From NCBI GenBank assembly GCA_001661245.1, contig KV454013.1:353697-417696 (forward strand): 64,000 bases of DNA, read 5' to 3'. Below, in pieces: positions 11,101 through 20,733 of this stretch. The translations under genes and the position numbers were made by a program. The notes under the pieces were generated by a model, which was not told where the DNA came from, did no database searches, and saw only the letters and a list, made by a program, of their open reading frames with translations. Within the stretch, counting starts at the first letter, position 1; every line of letters starts with the position of its first letter. The DNA is from Pachysolen tannophilus NRRL Y-2460 (taxonomy: Eukaryota > Ascomycota > Pichiomycetes > Alaninales > Pachysolenaceae).

Positions 11101-12094
11101 ATGTTAATAACTGAATCTTATCATGATGTTAAATCTACCCTGGGTACAACTATGAGGATTTATATTTTCCATCCAAAGATCACTGGTTATCCACAAGCTA
11201 AGTTTCCAGGTGTTGTTGTATATTCAGAAATATACCAAGTAACCGGACCAGTTGCCAGATTTGCCAAGGATATTGCTTCTCGTGGTTACATTGTTCTGGC
11301 TCCTTCAATTTATCATAATTTTGAAGGTAAGTGAAAATTAATATGAATTTTAGTTTTCTTAATTTTACCCTTCATACTTACTAACGACTTTTATCTGCTA
11401 TGATAATAACTAGGTCCTGAACCTTTAAACTATGATACCGAGGGAACTGACAAAGGTAATCTTTATAAGATCACCAAACCTCTTGACTCCTATGATGAGG
11501 ATAACAAGTTGACAATTGATTATTTGAGTTCTTTACCAACTTGTACTCAAAAAATTGCAGCTACTGGCATGTGTCTTGTAAGTATTTTTTTTTTTTTATG
11601 GCAAAAAAATAATTCATTTTGCGAAATCATTTCTTCTTCTCTAGCAATAATTTCTAACAACTCAATATAATTAGGGAGGTCATTTGGCATTCAGAGCATG
11701 TCTAGATAAGCGTGTTAAAGCTTCCGTATGTTTCTTCCCAACAGATATACATGACCATGCATTGGGAAAAGGAGGAGATGATTCTCTAGCAAGGTCCAAA
11801 GAAATGTCTCATGCTGAGATTATCTTAATCTTTGGAACTTTAGATAATCATGTTCCTCCTGAAGGAAGAGACTTGATAAGATCCACATTGAGAAATAACA
11901 ACATAGGTTTCACATTCATGGAAATTAACGGCGCCCAACATGCTTTTGTCAGAGATGAATCAAGCAAAGACAGATACGACGGTGCAATTACAGCAAGCTG
12001 CTTCGAGTTCTTATTCGAATTATTCGATAGAATCTTAAAACCCGATCTTGGCGAACATGATGGTAAGAAGATAGTGGTTGAAAACGTCTGCTAA
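11101..12094 (+). CDS. Dienelactone hydrolase family protein, three exons
   Basis: Alpha/beta hydrolase of 269 aa. Exons are 11101-11326, 11414-11577 and 11675-12094. Both introns start GTAAGT and end TAG; intron 1 has a perfect TACTAAC at 11379-11385, intron 2 a TTCTAAC at 11652-11658. Splicing joins otherwise broken frames into one protein with the Cys-Asp-His triad typical of the family: Cys129 in GMCLGGH, Asp187 in TLDNH and His219 in AQHAF. The nucleophile elbow is itself split across the second intron. Family members hydrolyse dienelactones or related esters; the substrate here is unknown, and homologues in yeasts are mostly uncharacterised. Two introns are unusual for a budding-yeast gene. 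It lies directly upstream of an amine oxidase on the same strand. Confidence 0.88.
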
Positions 12095-12419
12095 CCAACA
12101 AGTTGTCAATCTATAATTTTTCACCTACAGTTCCGAATCGGGAAGCTGCAGCAGCCAATTGGTTGCGGCTTTCCTGCCATGCAAGAGCTTCCTAAAGAGG
12201 AAACTCGAATTTTTCAATGTAAGAAAAGCAGCGTATCCGCTATCTATTGGATAATGGATAAGAACTGGCGCATCGAAGATATATCTTAAATTTGCAAGTA
12301 TGGTATATAAAGCTGAGTTGCTTTTCTTGTCTCTTTATTTTTTCTTTTAGTTTTTTGTGTTTTCAGTTTTAGTATTTAGTAGATAATAGAAGTTGTTCTA
12401 GTCTTATTGTTTATTGATA
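12095..12419 (+). promoter_or_regulatory. Promoter of the copper amine oxidase, with TATA box
   Basis: This 325-bp interval has a GC-richer patch (12130-12190) containing CCAATTGG. A strong TATATAAAG lies at 12304-12312, about 110 bp before the ATG at 12420. TATA-containing promoters in yeast are usually strongly regulated; induction by amines as nitrogen source is inference. Confidence 0.5.
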
Positions 12420-14408
12420 ATGCAACAAGTTATCCACCCTTTTGACTCTATAAGAGAAGGCGAGTTTAGGCTTGCAACTAAATTGATTAAAGATGCTTAC
12501 CTTGGTGAGAAAGTTCATTTTGTCCAAGTTGATAGGGCCGAACCTCCTAAGCAAGATACATTAAGGTACCTTGCAGCAGAAAGAGAAGGCTTACCGTTAC
12601 CAAGAATTCCAAGAATTGTGTACCTCTATTATTATACAAATGAAGGTAAAAGATTCCATAAAGCTTTGGTTAATGTTAGTGTTGGTCACATTATTACCAA
12701 GACCCAATTACCAAAAGGTGTCGTTGGTCCATTATTACCTGAAGATTTGGGTGAGGTTGAAAAACTTTGTGTTGAGCATCCTCTTGTTAAAGCTGAAATT
12801 GCAAAATTGAAATTACCAAAAGGTGTTTATGTTCAAAATGATCCATGGATGTATGGTACAGATGAATCAAATGAAGATCTTCAGTTAATTCAATGTTATA
12901 TGTACTTGCGTTATGACCATCCGGAATCAAACCATTATTCTTTGCCTTTAAAATTTTCACCAGTATTTGAATCTTTTAGTCACAAATTTGTTAGAATGGA
13001 TTATTTACCTGGAGGTTATGATGAAAGAATTACTTTAACTGAACCATGGAAACAAGTTCCAGCTGTTGAATTTCATCCTGATTTAAATGGTGAGCATACT
13101 ATGAGAATTCCTAAACCTTTAATAATTCAACAACCTGAAGGTCCAGGTTTCACTTCCAAGAATGGTGCAGTTGAATGGCAAGGTTGGAAATTTAGAGTTG
13201 CTTCAAACGTCAGAGAAGGTTTTGCAGTTTACGATGTCTCTTTCAAAGGTAGATCCATTGCTTATAGAATCTCTTTATCTGAAATGACAGTTCCTTATGG
13301 TGATCCAAGAGCTCCATACCATAGAAAGCAGGCTTTTGATTTAGGTGATTGTGGGTTTGGTGCTAATGCAAATCATTTGAAATTAGGTTGTGATTGTCTT
13401 GGTTATATCAAATATCTTGATACAATTAGAACCAATGGAGAAGGTGAACCAATCTTACTTCCAAATACTATCTGTATGCATGAGCAAGATAATGGTATTT
13501 TATACAAACATGTCAATTATAGAACAAATAATGCTGTAATTGCAAGAAGACGTGAATTTGTTGTTCAAACCATTGCAACAGTTGCCAATTATGAATATAT
13601 TGTTAATATAATTTTTGATCAAGCTGGTCTGATTTGTATTCAAGTTAGAGCCACTGGTATTTTGTCAACTATGCCAATAGATGACGGTGTTACCGTTGAT
13701 TATGGAACCAATGTTGGGCCAAATGTTATGGCTGCATTCCATCAACATTTGCTTTCTTTCAGAATTGATCCAGCTGTTGATGGCCATAAAAACACTGTTG
13801 TATATGATGATGTTTACCCAATGGAACCAAATACATCTTTGAATCCACATAATGTCGGATTTTATTCTAAAAGAACTGTCTTGGAAAAATCAGGTTCTGT
13901 TGAACAATCACCTTTTACTAACCGTGCTTATAAAATCATCAACGAGAATGTTATTAATCCAGTCAGTAAAAAACCTGTTGGTTATAAGATTGAAATGCCT
14001 GCAAGACAATTGGCATTAGCTTCAGAAAATTCTTACAACGTACATCGTGCTAAATTTGCTACAAAACAATTATGGGTTACTAAATACAGAGACGGTCAAT
14101 TATATGCTGCTGGTGAGTTTACAAATCAATCAAGAAACGATACAGGTCTTGGAGAATGGGCCAATGGACAAGATTTAGTTAGAAACGAGGATATTGTTGT
14201 CTGGGCAACATTAGGTTTCACACATGTTCCAAGAACAGAAGATTTCCCAGTTATGCCAGTTGAGATTCACAATATAAATATTGTTCCATTTGGTTTCTTT
14301 ACCAAGAATCCAGCTTTAGACTTGCCGCAATCAAACAATAGAGACAATCAATCGGTTTTGGTCAACGAAGATTCAACAGGACCATCATGTTGTAAAAGTT
14401 CTTTATAA
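12420..14408 (+). CDS. Copper/topaquinone amine oxidase
   Basis: Oxidises primary amines to aldehydes, releasing ammonia and H2O2. The 662-aa length matches yeast peroxisomal amine oxidases. All key residues are present: catalytic-base Asp307 in AFDLGD, the topaquinone precursor Tyr391 in NYEY, and copper ligands His441, His443 (HQH) and His602 (GFTH). A CTG codon at 13629-13631 (residue 404) sits where relatives have small polar residues. The C-terminus ends SSL, at best a weak PTS1, and no clear N-terminal PTS2 is seen, so peroxisomal location is uncertain. The open frame begins at a TTG six bases earlier; ATG 12420 is the start. AMO1 and AMO2 subtypes cannot be told apart here. Confidence 0.93.
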   Translation: MQQVIHPFDSIREGEFRLATKLIKDAYLGEKVHFVQVDRAEPPKQDTLRYLAAEREGLPLPRIPRIVYLYYYTNEGKRFHKALVNVSVGHIITKTQLPKGVVGPLLPEDLGEVEKLCVEHPLVKAEIAKLKLPKGVYVQNDPWMYGTDESNEDLQLIQCYMYLRYDHPESNHYSLPLKFSPVFESFSHKFVRMDYLPGGYDERITLTEPWKQVPAVEFHPDLNGEHTMRIPKPLIIQQPEGPGFTSKNGAVEWQGWKFRVASNVREGFAVYDVSFKGRSIAYRISLSEMTVPYGDPRAPYHRKQAFDLGDCGFGANANHLKLGCDCLGYIKYLDTIRTNGEGEPILLPNTICMHEQDNGILYKHVNYRTNNAVIARRREFVVQTIATVANYEYIVNIIFDQAGLICIQVRATGILSTMPIDDGVTVDYGTNVGPNVMAAFHQHLLSFRIDPAVDGHKNTVVYDDVYPMEPNTSLNPHNVGFYSKRTVLEKSGSVEQSPFTNRAYKIINENVINPVSKKPVGYKIEMPARQLALASENSYNVHRAKFATKQLWVTKYRDGQLYAAGEFTNQSRNDTGLGEWANGQDLVRNEDIVVWATLGFTHVPRTEDFPVMPVEIHNINIVPFGFFTKNPALDLPQSNNRDNQSVLVNEDSTGPSCCKSSL

Positions 14409-14892
14409 TTCAAAAAAAAATTCCGGTGTGTTAGTGTGTACATATTCAAACTAAAAAGTAAATTCAATTCAATTTTTATGGCTTTATATTATTAATTGCG
14501 GTGTAGTTAATCTTCAGATATCTGTGAAAAATAGAATATATCAAACAATTTCTGACTTATTGTGATATATCGTAATAAGGCAATACTATTTGCTTAAAAC
14601 TTTTTAGCTGAAAGTATTCAATTTCCAGTTTATAATATAGATAACATAAACACGGTATTATGATGCTTTTATAATTATAGCTAAGAGCCCAAATTTTCTT
14701 GTGTATATTTACATCATTTGGAATACTTTGATTAGCTGAGTACAATATAAAAATGAGTTGAAAGTACTCCATTTTGTTTTTTTCCTCTCTCTCTTCTTTT
14801 TTTTTTTTGGCTTAATACTAAAACTGTGTTTCGCAAGTAATCAAATCACTAATCATAGAATCCAAACAACTTTCTGAGGTAAACTATTTCAA
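14409..14892. other. Intergenic, amine oxidase to HMG-box gene
   Basis: 484 bp, AT-rich. No ORF with ATG start and no RNA gene seen. A pyrimidine-rich run (14776-14808) precedes the next gene. Confidence 0.5.
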
Positions 14893-16178
14893 ATGCTTTC
14901 AAACTTTCATTCAGGTTCAAAGACTGCTTCGTCTTCGGTGTTCAGCAGGAATTTTCAGACTTCGGCCCGATTATCTGGTGGTGCGGCTGCATATTCTAGT
15001 AATGCTAACAATAGTAGAAGAAATAGTTGGACTCCAGGGAGTTTCCAAAATGATGAAGTTGAAGTTTCTGCAGATTTACAAGAACTTATCAAGAAGTTTA
15101 CTAGTATCAAAGATCCAACTTATCAATTGGTTAAAATTTTTGGACCAGCAATTAATTTTACAGAACCTAGTGCTGTAGGTTCTGTTTCTGCCAAAGATAA
15201 ATTTAAGATACATGATCATCGCAAATCATGGTTTGGAGGATCTTTTCCAACAGATACTGATGAACCAGTAGGAAATGAGTCAGCGGTAAAAGATAATTCT
15301 GCTGAAAAAATTGAAAAGAAAAAATCTTTAGAAGATATATTAAAGAAGTTTGTCATTGAAAAAATCAAACCAAATTTAACTTTATTTTCAGATGAAATTT
15401 TTTTCAGTCCAGATGCTACTAATTACAGTTATTTCGTTGGTTGTAATAAAGAATTAATTAAGACATTACCGATTGAAGCACATTTTTTCACAAAAGCAGG
15501 ATTAATTTGGAATCATCTAGATAATGAAACAAAACAAAAATTTTATATTGCAGCAAAAGCTCATGAAGATCAATTATTTTGTGATCAATTGCACAGGAGA
15601 AGAATTAAAAGCTTACAAGAGGAAACTTCAGTTCCAGAACATCAGAATGATGATTTTTTTGTTAATTCTGAATTAGAACATAGCAACAAAGTAGTAGAAA
15701 ATAAACCTAGTGATGATATAGTTACAACCCCAAAAAAAAATTATCTATTGAAGAAAATTCAAACAATGTAGATGAGATAAAGGATTCAACTACTTCTTCT
15801 ACAAAGAAAAATTTTTTAGGCAAACTTAAAAAAGTTACCAATTCAGTTATTAAAAATGATTCAAAGAACAAGAATAAACTGTCAAACCAGAAAACTGAAG
15901 AAAACCAGACAAACCAAGTGAACTTGGAAAAAAACGATAATAAGAATGAAAAACGCAACGTTATCGTATTTCCAAGTCCAATTACTCTATTCATCTACGA
16001 AAAAACAGGATTGACAATCAAAGAAAGTAAACTCCACAAACAAAAAGACTTGATCTTAGAATGGGAAAACATGGATTTCAAACAACAGAAACCCTACGTT
16101 GCCAAATGCTATCTGGATAAACAGATTCAAGACTTTGTCAACGGTTACAAATACTACAAGACTGAAGGTTACTTATAG
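14893..16178 (+). pseudogene. Mitochondrial tandem HMG-box protein (Abf2/Gcf1-like), frame broken at a poly-A run
   Basis: Two overlapping open parts form one gene. The first frame runs from 14893 to a stop at 15769-15771. A second frame continues without stop from the A9 run at 15732-15740 to 16178. One extra A there would give a single 428-aa protein, so a sequencing/assembly indel is likely, although a real mutation or slippage is possible. The N-terminus looks like a mitochondrial presequence (basic, Ser-rich, SRNFQTSARLS). Two HMG-box-like regions are visible. One, at about residues 173-235, has KAGLIWNHLDNETKQKF. The other, near 15967-16150, has LEWENMDFKQQKPYVAK. The layout suggests an mtDNA-packaging factor such as Abf2 or Candida Gcf1; that name is inference, and this protein is longer than I expect for those. 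Confidence 0.65.
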
Positions 16179-16331
16179 ATCACGCTATATACACGACCTA
16201 TCTTGTGTTTATTTATTTCCAAGTTGAAAAGAATGAGAAGATAAAAGTATTTAAGATATTGATTTAAAAGAGATTTGCGAGAGTGGATTGAATGTTTTAG
16301 TGGGAAGTAAAGGAGTAAAGGAGTAAAGGAG

Positions 16332-17723
16332 ATGGTGTTAGATAGTCGATGTATGATAAACTTTAATGTATGCTTGGGGTCTTTTCTAATATATTTTATT
16401 AATACAGATTTTTTCAAGTTCCATTTTAATGTTGTTGAGAAAGATAACGATAACAATGAAAGCCGTAGTGCGAATCTCGATCTGGATCTGGATCTGGATC
16501 TGCAGAGCAACGATAATCCCACCCATCAAGATTTGGTGATAGATGAAAGTGAAAAAGTGGGGTCATCTGGGGATATTTTGCAAGAGAAATTTGAGGAATT
16601 TTTTCTGGAATTGACGCTGGATAGAATATTGCAGAATGGGAATGAGAGTACTGATGACGATGATGGAGAAGAAGAAGAAGAAGAAAAAGAAGGAGAAGAT
16701 GATGATAATAACAATCATATGACTCTTTCAGATATTGAGGAAATTTTGATTTCAGAGTTTGAAAATGAGCATAACAGTAGCAGTTCCGATAACGGTATAT
16801 CTGAAGGTGATTCTGTTGATGTTTTTGTTGATAATAACCTGAACAATAATTCCAGTACTACATTGATTCCAGATTTTGAGAAAAGTTCTACTCCTCAATT
16901 TTTGTTGAAAAAAGTTTCAAGATTATTAAAATCATTACCTCGTGATAAAAAATCTGAAGGTGATGATTTTCAAAAACAATTTCATAATTTTTTCATAAAT
17001 TGGAAAAGACAACACAAGAGTGAAGATATTAGAATAATTACCAAGACTCCAGATTCAAACCTGAAAAATATAAATAAAATCTTGTCTTCATTCTCAGATT
17101 TTGAAGATAAGGATTTAATAATAAAATTATCAAAAGAAATAGATACATTTTTGCCATCAGATTTAATAACACAAGAATTAATAAATTTTAAAATACGATT
17201 ATTATCCAATAATTCACCATCTTCTCCATTTGATTTTTTTTATAATGATAAATTGAAAAATATAATAACTAAAGAGACATTTAATTTTAAGAAAAATATT
17301 ATATTAGATATTATAATTACTAAATGGGAACATGTTAGTGTTTTAGAAAAGGCAAAATATTCAAATTTAATAATTAAAAGACAAAATGAAGAAGCAACAA
17401 AATTAGTAACATTGAAAAATAGTACCGACTCATTACGTAAAAGAGCACTTAGTATTTCTGGTTATAACAATTTAGGTCAAGAAAATATCAATAATAATAT
17501 CCCGAGATCTATCAGTACACATCACCCACTTTATCATGGAATATCTGACAATAAGACAAAAGATTTATTGGATCAGACAGAAGGCGAAAGAATAAATAAT
17601 ATCACCTCGATAAATGGTGATAGTTCCACTAACACCAACACAGATACAATATTAACACCTCCATCATCACCATTACTGAACAGTATAATATGCTCTTCCC
17701 CGATAAAATGTACTAAAGAATGA
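16332..17723 (+). CDS. Acidic protein with possible C-terminal HMG-box-like region
   Basis: 463-aa protein not confidently recognised. The N-terminus is hydrophobic/aromatic, followed by an acidic low-complexity region. That region includes a GAT-CTG repeat at 16482-16502, which reads Asp-Ser if CUG is Ser, and a Glu/Asp/Asn run near 16660-16720. The middle is Lys/Phe-rich. Residues about 295-350 (PFDFFYNDKLKNI, then TKWEHVSVLEKAKYSNLI) have the Trp/Lys/Tyr spacing of an HMG box, like the gene next door. A Ser/Thr/Pro tail ends the protein. It follows the HMG-box gene on the same strand with a gap of about 150 bp, so a diverged tandem relative is possible. No catalytic motif seen. Confidence 0.5.
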   Translation: MVLDSRCMINFNVCLGSFLIYFINTDFFKFHFNVVEKDNDNNESRSANLDLDLDLDLQSNDNPTHQDLVIDESEKVGSSGDILQEKFEEFFLELTLDRILQNGNESTDDDDGEEEEEEKEGEDDDNNNHMTLSDIEEILISEFENEHNSSSSDNGISEGDSVDVFVDNNLNNNSSTTLIPDFEKSSTPQFLLKKVSRLLKSLPRDKKSEGDDFQKQFHNFFINWKRQHKSEDIRIITKTPDSNLKNINKILSSFSDFEDKDLIIKLSKEIDTFLPSDLITQELINFKIRLLSNNSPSSPFDFFYNDKLKNIITKETFNFKKNIILDIIITKWEHVSVLEKAKYSNLIIKRQNEEATKLVTLKNSTDSLRKRALSISGYNNLGQENINNNIPRSISTHHPLYHGISDNKTKDLLDQTEGERINNITSINGDSSTNTNTDTILTPPSSPLLNSIICSSPIKCTKE

Positions 17724-17890
17724 TATAAATAACAAAAGGAGTTTTGAAGTTTTTTTTTCTTTTTTTTTTTTTTTTTTTTGTCTTGACTTGACTTGTCTTG
17801 TTTTTAATATATAGCTTAATTTAAATGAATAATTTTATATGATTGTTTTGTAGTTTTGTAAAAATAATTTATATTAGACTCTCTATTTAA

Positions 17891-18367
17891 CTAAACCAAA
17901 TACCCAAGAAAACACGAATCTAAAATTCTATCACAATTTATCCAAGGATGATACTTATTAAACAACAGAGTACCATCTTTCCCAGCACATTGTTTCAAAA
18001 TATCTATCCCACCGGGATGAAAATCCAAGTATGGCGTTAAATTGAAAACTTTTCTATTTATCACTATCCAAAAATCATCCAACTTATTATGCTTCTGTAC
18101 TTCTTCCTTAGATATCTTTAAAGGATATCCACATGAACCCAGTAAATTCTTATTTGTTCGTTTCATAGTAGCCCAATCTAAAGCTGAATGTCCTGGTTTT
18201 AATACTACTTTCTGCCTTCCTCTAGAATTATTACTACTACTTGATCCAATAGTTAACGAGCTAGCAGGAGGTTTTCGAAGCTGTGATCTTACATTGGGCC
18301 CACCTCTCAAATCATTTATACTCATCCCTACCGGTTTCCTATCAGAGTTGATCTCATTATTTGACAT
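17891..18367 (-). CDS. IRC21: Irc21-like cytochrome b5 heme-binding domain protein
   Basis: 158-aa protein. The C-terminal half is a cytochrome b5 fold with the heme-ligand motif HPGG (FHPGGIDIL) and the second His in FNKYHPW. The preceding segment, VVLKPGHSALDW, closely matches remembered S. cerevisiae Irc21, as does the spacing from there to the heme domain. Irc21 is a small soluble b5-like protein linked genetically to recombination foci and cisplatin/carboplatin response; its redox partner is unknown. The N-terminus is polar and disordered, with no membrane anchor visible. It is transcribed divergently from PTC6 across a short interval. Confidence 0.78.
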   Translation of the reverse strand: MSNNEINSDRKPVGMSINDLRGGPNVRSQLRKPPASSLTIGSSSSNNSRGRQKVVLKPGHSALDWATMKRTNKNLLGSCGYPLKISKEEVQKHNKLDDFWIVINRKVFNLTPYLDFHPGGIDILKQCAGKDGTLLFNKYHPWINCDRILDSCFLGYLV

Positions 18368-18592
18368 CTTATCACCTTATCTTCAAAAGATTGATTTATA
18401 TAGATAAATAAATAATTAATTAAAAATTAAATAGATAAAAAAAAACAAAATAAGATAAAAAAAAAAAAAAAATTAAAAAAATTTTAATAATTGGAAAAAA
18501 GCAATATAATTTTATAATTCGATAAATTGGAATTAGTAGGTTTTGGAAAGTCAATTGAGCATCATTTGGGGTTATATCCACATATCAATCTA
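18368..18592. promoter_or_regulatory. Bidirectional promoter IRC21-like / PTC6
   Basis: 225 bp of A/T-rich sequence between two divergent starts, with an A run at 18457-18472. No specific factor site recognised. Confidence 0.45.
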
Positions 18593-19921
18593 ATGATGAT
18601 GGCACATCTTATTTTCAAGAAGCACATATCGCAATATTTGTCTGTGCCGATCAAGAATTCCAGGTATAGGTATAGGGTTGATTTAATGAAAGTTCCTTCC
18701 AACTATGGATATTATTCAAGTCGAGTGAATAGGTTATACAATGAAGATAATTTCAGTTCAGCTGTATTGGATGTGAACATGGCGGGGAAAAGGATAGACG
18801 ATATAGAGAAAATTGGAGCTGATGCTGGTATTGGTTCTAAGCATATTACAAAAGTGTTTAATTTTAATGTGTTCGATGGTCATGGGGGTGATAATTGTGC
18901 AATTTATTTAAAGGAAAATTTATCAAAAAATATTGAAAATTATATTATTTCACAGGAGAATATTGATAAATTATTTAAAAGTTATGTGAAAGATATAGGA
19001 GGATATTGGAGAAGATGGTATAAGAAAAAAGATGAAAAATTAAATGAAATTGTAAATCTGATAGAAAATTGGCAAAAGGAAGAGATTAATGGTGAAAATT
19101 TATTTAAATTAAAAATTTATATGAGTTTTTTAGAAACTGATTATAATTTTTTATTAAAAGATTATAATTCTAAAAATCATTCAGGTTCTACTTGTACATC
19201 ATGTTTTTTATATACAATTGATCCAGATATAACAAATGGAGGTGATGAATCATTTTTTTATGAACCAAATACATTATCTAAATTAATAGTGGCACATTGT
19301 GGTGATACAAGAGCCATATTATGTGATAATCAAGGTTTAGCACATGGTCTAACAGTGGATCATCATCCAAATAACCCAGTTGAAAATAGAAGATTAACAA
19401 AATATGCTTCAAATTTTTTAATGACAGATTCATTTGGTGAAGAAAGATTTGTTAATTTTGCTAATACAAGATCATTTGGAGATATTAATGGTAAAGATAA
19501 AGGTATATCAGCAGAACCAGAATTTTTTGAATTTATAATTGGTGATACTATAAAATTACAAAAATATCTTAAAATTACAAATGAACAACAAAAAAATTCA
19601 AAAATTTTGAAAAATTTAAAAAATTTTGGAGGTGATGAATGTTTTCTTGTTCTTGTAAGTGATGGAGTTACAAATTGTATATCTGATCAAGAAGTTGTTG
19701 ATATTATAATGGCAACTTCAAATAATAAAGGTTTATCAAAAGGTACCCCACAAGAACTGGCAAAACAAGTTGTAAAATTTGTTGAATGTGTTGGAGGTGA
19801 TGATAACGCTACATGTAACGTGATAAAACTAAGTGGCTGGGGTAAATGGCCACTTGTTGACAGGACAGGAAAATTAAGAGAATCCAAGATGATGGATGAT
19901 TTAAAAAGACTTAAAAATTAG
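18593..19921 (+). CDS. PTC6: PP2C-type protein phosphatase, mitochondrial Ptc6/Aup1
   Basis: Metal-dependent Ser/Thr phosphatase, 442 aa. PP2C motifs are VFDGHGG (Asp95), SGSTCTSC, HCGDTRAIL, the Asp of TVDHHPNNP and the late FLVLVSDGVTN and GGDDNATCNV metal-binding segments. NRLYNEDNFSSAVLDV near residue 45 resembles yeast Ptc6. Ptc6 (Aup1) lies in the mitochondrial intermembrane space, helps keep pyruvate dehydrogenase active and is needed for stationary-phase mitophagy (published for S. cerevisiae). A His/Lys-rich N-terminus could serve as targeting sequence. The open frame reaches a TTG at 18527; the first ATG is 18593, followed at once by two more ATGs. Confidence 0.8.
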   Translation: MMMAHLIFKKHISQYLSVPIKNSRYRYRVDLMKVPSNYGYYSSRVNRLYNEDNFSSAVLDVNMAGKRIDDIEKIGADAGIGSKHITKVFNFNVFDGHGGDNCAIYLKENLSKNIENYIISQENIDKLFKSYVKDIGGYWRRWYKKKDEKLNEIVNLIENWQKEEINGENLFKLKIYMSFLETDYNFLLKDYNSKNHSGSTCTSCFLYTIDPDITNGGDESFFYEPNTLSKLIVAHCGDTRAILCDNQGLAHGLTVDHHPNNPVENRRLTKYASNFLMTDSFGEERFVNFANTRSFGDINGKDKGISAEPEFFEFIIGDTIKLQKYLKITNEQQKNSKILKNLKNFGGDECFLVLVSDGVTNCISDQEVVDIIMATSNNKGLSKGTPQELAKQVVKFVECVGGDDNATCNVIKLSGWGKWPLVDRTGKLRESKMMDDLKRLKN

Positions 19922-20130
19922 AACATAGATGAAAAAAAAAAAAAAAAAAATAATACATAGATATAGCTTATTTTTTTGTGTTTCTACCTACATTGTGCAA
20001 AAATTACAATCCAAGCATCCTGATCTATTATAGACAAAAGAAAAAAGAAAAAAAAACAAGTAAAGTCATTCAGATAGATAGATATATATATATATATACA
20101 GGTTAACACAACATCTCTTGATAAATTTTC

Positions 20131-20476
20131 TTATTTATTCTTTGTTTGAGTATATTTAAAGGCTTTCCTTGTAGGAGCAAATTCTCCTAATTTTGAACCG
20201 ATCATATCTTCTGTCACCTCTATCTGCACATAATCTTTCCCATTATGAATTTGAAATTTCACTCCAACAAACTGCGGCAATATTGTACAAGCTCTAGCAT
20301 TAGTTCTTATAGGTGTTCCCGTTTTCAAAGCATTGGAAATTGGTAACGGAACAACATGAGGACCTAAAAACCTTTAAAGTTAGTTGAAATTTTGATCTAT
20401 AAAACAAAAAAAAACAAAAACAAAAACACAAACCTTTCCAAGCTGAACGACGAAGCAATACCAAACTCAATCTCAT
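20131..20476 (-). CDS. RSM19: Mitochondrial small-subunit ribosomal protein uS19m, two exons
   Basis: Component of the mitoribosome 37S head. Exon 1 is 20434-20476 and exon 2 is 20131-20363 (minus strand), giving 91 aa. The 70-nt intron starts GTTTGT, carries AACTAAC and ends TTTTTAG. Splicing restores the S19 hallmark [12 protein letters not shown]: the Gly codon is split between exons. The second exon carries [20 protein letters not shown] and the C-terminal [10 protein letters not shown] signature of uS19. Without splicing only an exon-2 fragment with an internal ATG would be called. The short Arg/Leu-rich N-terminus probably acts as targeting signal. It shares a divergent promoter with DBP6. 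Confidence 0.93.
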
Positions 20477-20733
20477 TATCCTACCACTAAAGAATAACCT
20501 CTTAAACTATAGTTTTACTCAATGATTTAACTATAGATTTCAACGATGAAATAAATTTTCAATTTTATTTTTTTAAAGACTTTTTTTGGTGTGCAAATAC
20601 ACTACCATTTTTTCAGTAATAAAATTTTTAAAGAGGTCTCAAAAGAGAGATGGGAAGATAGATGATTATAAGAGATATAATTAAAATTGAATAGGTGTTA
20701 GAACGGTGTTAGAACGGGTTGTGTTGGAGAGAG
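20477..20733. promoter_or_regulatory. Bidirectional promoter RSM19 / DBP6
   Basis: 257 bp between divergent starts. AAAATTTTT near 20622 resembles the ribosome-biogenesis RRPE core (AAAWTTTT), which would suit DBP6, but in such AT-rich DNA it is weak evidence. Confidence 0.4.

Noticed and set aside
16367-16407. Possible intron GTATGC...ACAG at the start of the acidic HMG-like gene
   Set aside because: No good branch point, and joining would leave the downstream reading frame.
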